Positions 1 to 5,081 of a DNA stretch of 5,081 nucleotides are shown here, one piece after another. Position 1 is the stretch's first letter, and each line of letters starts with the position of its first letter. The stretch is taken from assembly GCA_003554345.1 (NCBI GenBank), contig PWGE01000008.1, positions 1 through 5,081 of the forward strand. Direction: 5' to 3'. The translations under genes and the position numbers were made by a program. This DNA is from Candidatus Sumerlaeota bacterium. GTDB lineage: Bacteria > Sumerlaeota > T1SED10-198M. The notes beneath the pieces were generated by a model. The model searched no databases and had not been told where the DNA came from. It saw nothing but the letters and a program-made list of their open reading frames with translations.

Positions 1-1
1 G

Positions 2-1435
2 GCTGATAATGAAAAGCTTAGAAGTACTTTGAACTCCTTGAGTGCCAATATTTGTGTGCTGGACCCCGAAGGCAATATTGCCGAGATCAATCAGTCCTGG
101 CTGGATTTTGCCCAGGATAATAAAGCAGGGATTGATAAGGTTTTGCCGGGGATTAATTACCTTAAAATCTGCCAGGAAGCTCAGGGCGATGACAGGGAAA
201 CTGCTTTAGAGTTCGCCCGGGGCATCGAGAGTGTTATCTCCGGGGAGGAGGATTTTTTTGAGCTGGAATATCCCTGTCATTCCCCGGAAAAGAAACGCTG
301 GTTTGCCGGCAGGGTCACTCCCCTGGCTGGATCTGAGAGAAAGGGCCGCCGGGGGGCGGTCATCGCTCATGAAAATATCACCGAGCGCAGGATGAGGCAG
401 GAGAAGATTAAATATTTAAGCCTGCACGACAGTTTGACCGGTCTGTATAATAGGCCTTTTTTTGAACAGGAACTGAAGCGACTTGATACTAAAAGGCAGC
501 TTCCCATTACAATAATAAAAGTTGATATCAACGGCCTGGAAATTATCAATAGCGGTTTCGGCAGGGAACAGGGTGACGGGGTTATTAAGCGAACAGCAGA
601 GATACTGCAAAGCTTAGTAAGAAAAGAAGATGTTCTGGCCCGCTGGGGCGGGGATGAGTTCATTATCCTGCTGCCCCGGACCGATGCCGCTGAGGGCCAG
701 ATCGTTATCAACCGGATAAAGAAAAAGTGCCAGCTTACCTGCGACCGGGAGATTCCCATAACACTGGGGGTCGGAATGGCTGTTAAAGAGACTATCAACC
801 AGGATATTCATAAAGTTATCAGCCGGGCCGACAAAAATATGAAGCAGAATAAGCTTATGAATAAGGAAAGCAGTGAAAACAGGGTTATCCAGAGCCTTTT
901 GAGCGTGCTGGGCACCAAAAGCCATGACACCGAAGAGCATGCCCTCAGAATAGCAGACCTGGCCGTGGAGCTGGGAAGCAGGCTGGGGCTGTCCAGACCG
1001 GACTTAAATAGGCTGGCTCTGCTGGCCTCCCTGCATGATATCGGCAAAACCTTTATCCCCGAAGAGATTTTAAAAAAACCGGATAAACTCACCCCGGAGG
1101 AGTGGGATATTATGGTAAACCACACTATCAAGGGAGCAGAGATTGCTTCAGCCACCGAAGAATTTGCCGGAATTGCTGAAGAGATAAAAGCCCATCATGA
1201 GCGCTGGGATGGTACCGGTTATCCCAAGGGGCTCGCAGGAGAAGAAATTCCTTATCTTTCCAGGATCATAGCAATCGTAGATGCCTATGATGCTATGATT
1301 TCAGGCCGCCCCTACAAAGAGGCAGTCTCCCGGGAAGAGGCGCTTGAAGAGATTGAAAACTGCGCCGGGAGTCAGTTTGAACCCGAGATAGCCAGAACCT
1401 TCCTGAAAATGATGCGGGAAAAATCCCGGAATTAG
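2..1435 (+). CDS. PAS-GGDEF-HD-GYP c-di-GMP turnover protein (5' end outside window)
   Basis: Predicted bifunctional c-di-GMP enzyme with a PAS sensor. The frame is open from base 2, and the residues before the TTG at 29 (ADNEKLRST) continue into the PAS domain, so the true start lies upstream. I do not favour TTG 29. Counting the residue at 29 as 1, PAS spans about 1-117 and ends in a typical ENITERR exit helix. GGDEF spans about 128-283, with LTGLYNR, an intact GGDEF at bases 647-661 and an inhibitory-site RxxD (RKED, bases 620-631) five residues upstream. HD-GYP spans about 285-460, with H304, HDIGK at 336, H365, the HHERWDGTGYP motif at 389-399 and RPYK at 427. Known family roles are c-di-GMP synthesis (GGDEF) and hydrolysis (HD-GYP). 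HD-GYP looks complete. In GGDEF the usual FK is LE and the usual GH is GR, so synthase activity may be reduced. No membrane segment is visible in the part seen, but the missing N-terminus could carry one. It is a paralogue of the gene at 3157. Confidence 0.93.
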   Translation, partial: ADNEKLRSTLNSLSANICVLDPEGNIAEINQSWLDFAQDNKAGIDKVLPGINYLKICQEAQGDDRETALEFARGIESVISGEEDFFELEYPCHSPEKKRWFAGRVTPLAGSERKGRRGAVIAHENITERRMRQEKIKYLSLHDSLTGLYNRPFFEQELKRLDTKRQLPITIIKVDINGLEIINSGFGREQGDGVIKRTAEILQSLVRKEDVLARWGGDEFIILLPRTDAAEGQIVINRIKKKCQLTCDREIPITLGVGMAVKETINQDIHKVISRADKNMKQNKLMNKESSENRVIQSLLSVLGTKSHDTEEHALRIADLAVELGSRLGLSRPDLNRLALLASLHDIGKTFIPEEILKKPDKLTPEEWDIMVNHTIKGAEIASATEEFAGIAEEIKAHHERWDGTGYPKGLAGEEIPYLSRIIAIVDAYDAMISGRPYKEAVSREEALEEIENCAGSQFEPEIARTFLKMMREKSRN

Positions 1436-1537
1436 GACGGGTATTTGAGATATCCAATACTGAAAGCACTCACTCTCAGCAGCAGAAAGTTGAAGATGAT
1501 GTGGGGCACTGTATCTATTTATTTAAATTTCGGACGT

Positions 1538-1567
1538 TTAAAATTATTTAGGCCTGGATTAAATAAT
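1538..1567 (+). promoter_or_regulatory. candidate sigma-A-type promoter for the KaiC-like operon
   Basis: A -35-like TTAAAA (1538-1543, 4 of 6 matches to TTGACA) is followed after 18 bases by a -10-like AATAAT (1562-1567, 5 of 6 matches to TATAAT). Transcription would begin near 1575, about 80 bases before the start codon. The -10 element lies inside the first inverted repeat, which would suit control by a repressor. The -35 is poor, and in DNA this AT-rich such matches arise easily by chance. A second AATAAT at 1599-1604 has no good -35 element. Confidence 0.27.
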
Positions 1568-1584
1568 ATTTAACACCCTGTTAA
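1559..1584. repeat. two overlapping perfect inverted repeats (possible operator)
   Basis: The first is TTAAATAATATTTAA at 1559-1573, with 7-base arms around one central base. The second is TTAACACCCTGTTAA at 1570-1584, with 6-base arms around CCC. They share the TTAA at 1570-1573, so TTAA recurs at 1559, 1570 and 1581, a spacing of 11 bases or about one helical turn. The word TTAAATAAT recurs at 1596-1604. Dyad symmetry phased on one face of the helix is typical of binding sites for dimeric regulators. No specific regulator can be named. Confidence 0.4.
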
Positions 1585-1641
1585 GGTAGCAGCAGTTAAA
1601 TAATACTGGTGCAATTGTCAGCATTTTATTGATAGAGCTTT

Positions 1642-1648
1642 GGGGAGG
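1642..1648 (+). promoter_or_regulatory. ribosome binding site of the KaiC-like gene
   Basis: GGGGAGG is a strong Shine-Dalgarno sequence lying 8 bases before the ATG at 1657. It fixes that start and indicates efficient translation from an independently usable site. Confidence 0.85.
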
Positions 1649-1656
1649 CAATAAAA

Positions 1657-3144
1657 ATGGCAAAAGTTAAAAGAGTTAAAACTGGAATATCTGGTTTGGA
1701 TGAGATTTTGCAGGGAGGTTTGATTTCTGGTGATTCTTATTTAATTAGAGGAGAAGCAGGCAGCGGGAAGACAACCCTGGGACTGCATTTTTTATGCGCC
1801 GCTGAGGGAAAAGATAAAACCGGATTATTCATATCTTTATCAGAACCCCGGGATAAAATAATTAGAAATGCTGAAATAAGGAATTTCCCGGTAGAGGAAA
1901 AAGTTGAAATTTTAGATCTGAGCCCCTCCAGCCAGTTTGTGGAGGATGGCGATTACACCATTTTTCCCTCGGCGGAAGTTGAGCAGGAGCCGCTGCTGAA
2001 GGCAATAACCGCCAGAATCAAGGAACTGAAGCCCGAAAGAGTATTTATCGATGGGCTGACCCAGCTGCGCTTTCTCTCGGCGGATGAGCACAGGTTTCGT
2101 AAAAATATCCAGTCCCTGATAAGCCTGATGGCCGATAGAGAAACAACACTCATGCTTGTTTCGGAAGTGGGCAGTCGCCCGGATGATGACCTGCAGTTTA
2201 TCAGTGATGGTATAATTAATCTCCAGACCCGGGGCAGAGAGAGGAAAATTTCTGTCACCAAGCTGAGGGGATCAGGCTTTAAAAAGGGCAGCCACAGCTA
2301 TACTCTGGATAAAGAAGGCTTTAAGGTATATCCTGTTTTAAACCCGGAATTTTCCCAGGCAGTGAAAGAAGCTGCAGCTAGAGATAAAATCTCCTCAGGC
2401 ATTCCCGGGATCGACAAACTTCTCCACGGCGGTATTGAAAGGGGAACTAATACTATTATTACCGGCCCCACAGGTTCAGGTAAAACTTCTCTGGGTCTGA
2501 CCTTTATGAAAGAAGCGGCCGGGCGGGGTGAAAGATCGGTAATCTATCTGCTGGAGGAAAGCAAAGAAGCCTTAAAGCAGAGATCTACAGCTATCAATAT
2601 TCCCATCAGGGATATGATTAAGAGCGGCAATCTCGAGCTGATTTCAGTCGATCGCGGAGAGATAAACCCCGATATTTTTGTACATCAGGTCAAAGAAGAG
2701 GTGGAAAGACACGACACCAGGCTGTTAATGCTGGACAGCATCACGGCTTTTTACTCCTTTTTTGCTGATGAAAACTGGAGCAAAAGTGATCTGGCAAAAA
2801 TTCTGGATTCCCTGCGGAGATATCTCTTTAATCACAATGTCACCGTGTTTATGACCAATGAAATAGCAAATATTACCGGGGATTTTCAGGTAACTGATGA
2901 CCAGATCAGCTATTTAGCCGATAATTTAATTCTGCTGCGCTATCTCGAGCTCAGGGGAGGCATGCAGAAAGCTATTGGTGTGCTGAAGAAGAGACTGAGC
3001 GACTTTGAAACAAAGTTGAGAGAATTTCAGATAACCCGGTACGGGCTGGAAGTGGGAGCTCCGCTGGAGAACCTGCGGGGCATTCTCAGCGGGAGTCCGG
3101 AAATCACAGCTGCCGGAGAGAGAAACAAATATACTCAAGATTAG
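1657..3144 (+). CDS. kaiC: KaiC-family double-domain ATPase
   Basis: Cytosolic RecA/KaiC-superfamily ATPase of 495 residues, slightly shorter than cyanobacterial KaiC (about 519), with the same CI-CII tandem layout. CI (about 1-235) has Walker A GEAGSGKT at 32-39, SLSEP at 61-64 where KaiC has a catalytic Glu pair, Walker B ending at D132, and a KLRGSGFKKG segment at 202-211 typical of KaiC. CII (about 243-490) has Walker A GPTGSGKT at 270-277, the catalytic pair E300-E301, Walker B at D360, and the C-terminal block with ELRGGMQKAIGVLKKR at 431-446 and ISGSP-like LSGSP at 477-481. The KaiC phosphosite pair corresponds to S418-Y419, with a Thr at 413 matching KaiC T426. The KaiA-binding C-terminal tail is short. 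A start at ATG 1657 is supported by its Shine-Dalgarno sequence and by the usual KaiC opening (TGISGLDEILQGG). No kaiA or kaiB is seen, so 'clock' function is not implied. It probably forms hexamers, and its partner may be the downstream c-di-GMP protein. Confidence 0.94.
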   Translation: MAKVKRVKTGISGLDEILQGGLISGDSYLIRGEAGSGKTTLGLHFLCAAEGKDKTGLFISLSEPRDKIIRNAEIRNFPVEEKVEILDLSPSSQFVEDGDYTIFPSAEVEQEPLLKAITARIKELKPERVFIDGLTQLRFLSADEHRFRKNIQSLISLMADRETTLMLVSEVGSRPDDDLQFISDGIINLQTRGRERKISVTKLRGSGFKKGSHSYTLDKEGFKVYPVLNPEFSQAVKEAAARDKISSGIPGIDKLLHGGIERGTNTIITGPTGSGKTSLGLTFMKEAAGRGERSVIYLLEESKEALKQRSTAINIPIRDMIKSGNLELISVDRGEINPDIFVHQVKEEVERHDTRLLMLDSITAFYSFFADENWSKSDLAKILDSLRRYLFNHNVTVFMTNEIANITGDFQVTDDQISYLADNLILLRYLELRGGMQKAIGVLKKRLSDFETKLREFQITRYGLEVGAPLENLRGILSGSPEITAAGERNKYTQD

Positions 3145-3147
3145 GGA
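3143..3147 (+). promoter_or_regulatory. weak ribosome binding site overlapping the kaiC stop codon
   Basis: AGGGA overlaps the TAG stop at 3142-3144 and lies 9 bases before the ATG at 3157. The ATG at 3147 is followed by a stop after five codons and is not a usable start. In-frame TTG 3151 and CTG 3154 are possible but too close to the Shine-Dalgarno sequence. The arrangement suggests translational coupling to the KaiC-like gene. Confidence 0.5.
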
Positions 3148-3156
3148 TGTTTGCTG

Positions 3157-5081
3157 ATGACTAAAAGCAAAAAAACTTTACCAAAAACAGATAACAGGGC
3201 GGCAGTAAATCTCCTGCTCTCCAATCAGGAGAATAAAAGACTGCTGCAGGAACTGCTGCAGCAGCAGGGGTATGAAGTTATCTCTGATTCAGTGGAGTTT
3301 ACCGGCTGCCATTTAATCATATTGGATGGGAAGCATTTAAAGGATAATATTCAGGAGATAGCGGAGCTGAAAGAGGACGAATTTGCTTTTGCACCTGTCA
3401 TCTACCTGCAGGAGGCGGGAAGCAGGCCTGTCTGGAGTTTTGAGGCGGAAGGTGAACACTCCCGGAGTTCAAAGCGGGGGGGAGCGGGAAATGAGCCTTC
3501 CTGGAGTTCAAAGATGGAAGGTAATCCCTCCGAAAGTCTTAAGTTGGAGAGTGAATCCTCTCTGACTTCAAATAGGGAAAGCAGCCCCTGGAATATAATC
3601 GAGCTGGTTGAGGATGTTATCGAGCTCCCGATTTCGAAAAACTTTCTGCTGGCTAGAGTAACAAACTTAATCCGCAGCAAAAAATTATGGGACAGCAATA
3701 AAGTTTTAAAGGACAGGTATGAAAGTATATTTAACAATATAAATGACATGGTGTTTTTGCTGGATAACCAGGAGGGCAGGAACTCAGCTGGCGGGGGCTC
3801 AAGCTTTAAAATAAGTGAGGTTAATGAGAGACTGAGAGGAATGCTTAAGTACCGGCAGGGAGCCCTCAAAGGATCATCGCCCGAAAACTTTATGCCTGAG
3901 GAGGATATTAAAAGGCTGGTTGAAATTATTAAAGATTATGGTGAGGCTATCTTTATGACTGAGTTTCAGACCAGCAAAGGAGCAGTATTTCCTGTAGAAA
4001 TTAACGCCCGCCGGGTTCAAATTTATCACAGGACTCAGCTCCTCTGTGCTGCCAGGGATATAACGGAGAAAAAGGAGCGAGAAGAAAAAATCAAATATCT
4101 CCTTTTTCACGATGAGCTGACCGATTTATACAACAGAAGGTTTTTTGAAGAGGAAGTCAAGCGGCTTGATACTGAAAGGCAGCTGCCTGTCTCTATCTTT
4201 GTTATTGATATAAACGGCATGAAGCTTGTCAATGACAGTTATGGCCACAAAAGCGGTGATAAACTGCTTAATAAGGCCGCTGATCTTTTAAAAAGCACTT
4301 TCCGGGAAGAGGATATTCTGGCGCGCTGGGGCGGCGATGAGTTCAGCGTTTTTCTGCCGCAGACCTCAGAGGCAGAAGCGGAAAAAATTCTTAAAAGAAT
4401 TAAAGATAAATGCGAAGAGACCGCTGAGCATAAGCTGCCGGTTTCGCTGGGAGTGGGTTACGCTGTCAAAGAAGATCGAGGGCAGGATATATTTGAGGTT
4501 TTTAACCTGGCTGACAGAGAGATGTATCAGGATAAACTAACCGCGCAAAATAGTGCTGCCAGCAAAATGGTTCAAAGCCTATTATCCTCCCTGGCGGCTA
4601 AAAGCCCGGAGACTGAGGCTCATACCAGGCGTCTGAAGGAGCTGGCCATCAGGCTGGGCAAAAAACTGGGACTTTCAAATAACCAGCTGAATAATCTCTC
4701 ACTGCTGGCTGCCCTGCACGATATCGGCAAAATCAACATCTCTGAAGAGATTATCAACAAGCCGGGGAAATTAACCTGGAATGAGTGGGAAAAAGTTAAG
4801 GAGCACTCCCGGACTGGTTATAAGATAGCGCTTTCCTCAGAGGAGTTTTCTGCGGTTGCTGAAGAGATTCTGGCCCATCATGAACGCTGGGATGGAGCAG
4901 GTTACCCCTATGGATTAGAAAAGGATGAGATTCCGCTCCTATCAAGGATTATAGGTGTAGTGGATGCCTATGATGTCATGGTTAACGGCAGCCCTTATCA
5001 GGAAGCCTTATCTCAAGCTGAAGCGTTAAAGGAGCTGAAAGACTGCGCCGGCAGCCAGTTTGATCCCGAGCTGGTGGAGGA
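3157..5081 (+). CDS. pseudo-receiver-PAS-GGDEF-HD-GYP protein (3' end outside window)
   Basis: Large sensor with predicted c-di-GMP synthesis and hydrolysis domains. It is open for 641 codons with no stop before the window edge. By comparison with its paralogue only about 10-20 residues are missing. From ATG 3157, residues about 15-175 resemble a receiver domain. D57 in LIILD occupies the phosphoacceptor position, but the acidic pair is absent and the conserved Lys is L157. Residues 93-144 are a tandem-repeat insert. PAS spans about 184-305 and has an extra Gly/Ser-rich loop near 205-216. GGDEF spans about 312-463, with the metal, guanine-binding and helix residues intact (DINGMKLVNDSYGHKSGD at 351-368), RxxD REED at 383-386 and GGDEF at 392-396. 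HD-GYP spans about 470-641, with H489, HDIGK at 521, H550 and HHERWDGAGYP at 574-584. The RPYK signature reads SPYQ. Both catalytic domains look active, and the GGDEF looks more canonical than that of the gene at 2-1435. It begins 12 bases after the KaiC-like gene, so the two are probably one operon. Confidence 0.93.
   Translation, partial: MTKSKKTLPKTDNRAAVNLLLSNQENKRLLQELLQQQGYEVISDSVEFTGCHLIILDGKHLKDNIQEIAELKEDEFAFAPVIYLQEAGSRPVWSFEAEGEHSRSSKRGGAGNEPSWSSKMEGNPSESLKLESESSLTSNRESSPWNIIELVEDVIELPISKNFLLARVTNLIRSKKLWDSNKVLKDRYESIFNNINDMVFLLDNQEGRNSAGGGSSFKISEVNERLRGMLKYRQGALKGSSPENFMPEEDIKRLVEIIKDYGEAIFMTEFQTSKGAVFPVEINARRVQIYHRTQLLCAARDITEKKEREEKIKYLLFHDELTDLYNRRFFEEEVKRLDTERQLPVSIFVIDINGMKLVNDSYGHKSGDKLLNKAADLLKSTFREEDILARWGGDEFSVFLPQTSEAEAEKILKRIKDKCEETAEHKLPVSLGVGYAVKEDRGQDIFEVFNLADREMYQDKLTAQNSAASKMVQSLLSSLAAKSPETEAHTRRLKELAIRLGKKLGLSNNQLNNLSLLAALHDIGKINISEEIINKPGKLTWNEWEKVKEHSRTGYKIALSSEEFSAVAEEILAHHERWDGAGYPYGLEKDEIPLLSRIIGVVDAYDVMVNGSPYQEALSQAEALKELKDCAGSQFDPELVE
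3433..3588 (+). repeat. in-frame degenerate tandem repeats inside the receiver-like domain
   Basis: Five head-to-tail units lie at 3433-3462 (30 bases), 3463-3501 (39), 3502-3531 (30), 3532-3561 (30) and 3562-3588 (27). All are multiples of three. The encoded units are WSFEAEGEHS, RSSKRGGAGNEPS, WSSKMEGNPS, ESLKLESESS and LTSNRESSP, giving a loose consensus WSSKxEGxxS. The clearest shared DNA word is GGAGTTCAAAG, in units 2 and 3. The block is hydrophilic and probably disordered. It lies between the predicted beta-4 and alpha-4 of the receiver-like fold. Unit 2 carries a run of seven G at 3476-3482. Confidence 0.8.

Larger units (their letters stand above)
1436..1656. other. AT-rich intergenic leader upstream of the KaiC-like gene
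   Basis: This is a 221-base gap with no supported gene. Its first third has mixed composition. From about 1515 to 1605 it is strongly AT-rich and contains repeated TTAA/TTAAAT words and two overlapping inverted repeats. It ends in a strong Shine-Dalgarno sequence. I see no convincing intrinsic terminator for the upstream gene, so the KaiC-like gene may be expressed both by read-through and from its own promoter here. I recognise no riboswitch family. Confidence 0.7.

Noticed and set aside
367-1155. Several overlapping minus-strand open frames
   Set aside because: They are antisense to well-conserved GGDEF and HD-GYP coding sequence and their products resemble no family.
1415-1428. Hairpin CGGGA-AAAA-TCCCG at the end of the left gene, as a terminator
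   Set aside because: The stem is only five pairs, it lies inside the coding sequence, and no run of T follows.
1436-1549. Open frame continuing 37 codons beyond the TAG of the left gene
   Set aside because: It has no start codon or ribosome binding site and resembles no HD-GYP C-terminus. The left protein already ends at the normal place.
1608-1622. Sigma-54-like GG...GC pair before the KaiC-like gene
   Set aside because: The spacing between GG and GC is 11 rather than 10 bases, and the surrounding bases do not match.
1953-2261. Minus-strand open frame antisense to the KaiC-like gene
   Set aside because: The plus strand here encodes clear KaiC motifs, and the antisense product is Ser/Arg-rich without a domain.
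1657-3144. Annotation as a RadA/Sms or RecA repair protein
   Set aside because: There is no zinc finger or Lon-like domain, and two KaiC domains with KaiC-specific C-terminal motifs are present.
3253-3264. Perfect 12-base palindrome CTGCTGCAGCAG
   Set aside because: It falls in coding sequence for a Leu/Gln-rich helix (LLQELLQQQ) where CTG and CAG codons produce such symmetry naturally.
3383-3565. Plus-strand 60-codon frame across the repeat block
   Set aside because: It is an out-of-frame reading of the tandem repeats within a longer supported gene, with no ribosome binding site.
3402-3869. Minus-strand open frame of 155 codons
   Set aside because: It lies wholly inside the plus-strand gene at 3157, has a low-complexity Ser/Leu-rich product made by the tandem repeats read backwards, and shows no recognisable domain.
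3874-4110. Minus-strand 78-codon frame
   Set aside because: It is antisense to the PAS domain of the downstream protein and shows no family signal.
4337-4540. Plus-strand 67-codon frame
   Set aside because: It is out of frame inside conserved GGDEF coding sequence.

Overview
The window holds three co-directional plus-strand genes and no RNA gene, mobile element or CRISPR array that I can support. A KaiC-family double ATPase (1657-3144) sits between two paralogous cyclic-di-GMP sensor/turnover proteins. The left one (2-1435) has its 5' end outside the window. The right one (3157-5081) has its 3' end outside.

Layout. Positions 2-1435 encode PAS-GGDEF-HD-GYP. Positions 1436-1656 are an AT-rich intergenic leader with no gene. 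It holds two overlapping perfect inverted repeats, a weak sigma-A-like promoter candidate and a strong Shine-Dalgarno sequence. Positions 1657-3144 encode the KaiC-like ATPase, with two complete P-loop domains. After only 12 bases, 3157-5081 encodes a receiver-like domain, then PAS, GGDEF and HD-GYP, and is open to the right edge. The receiver-like domain is interrupted by 156 bp of degenerate in-frame tandem repeats encoding about ten residues per unit.

How they may work together (inference). The GGDEF domains would make c-di-GMP and the HD-GYP domains would degrade it, so each flanking protein could set the sign of the signal through its PAS sensor. The KaiC-like ATPase is closely coupled to the downstream gene and probably shares its transcript. 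It could be an ATP-driven switch or timer acting on that protein through its degenerate receiver domain. No kaiA or kaiB gene is visible, so this need not be a circadian clock. KaiC-family ATPases occur widely outside cyanobacteria.

Organism. The moderate, roughly balanced base composition, purine-rich Shine-Dalgarno sequence and stacking of PAS/GGDEF/HD-GYP modules suggest a free-living bacterium, perhaps an anaerobic Firmicutes-like lineage such as Halanaerobiales. This is a low-confidence impression. The most unusual points are the repeat insertion in the receiver domain, the altered KaiC residues (Ser-Tyr at the phosphosite pair, Ser-Glu in the first domain), and an ATPase framed by two indel-free paralogues.
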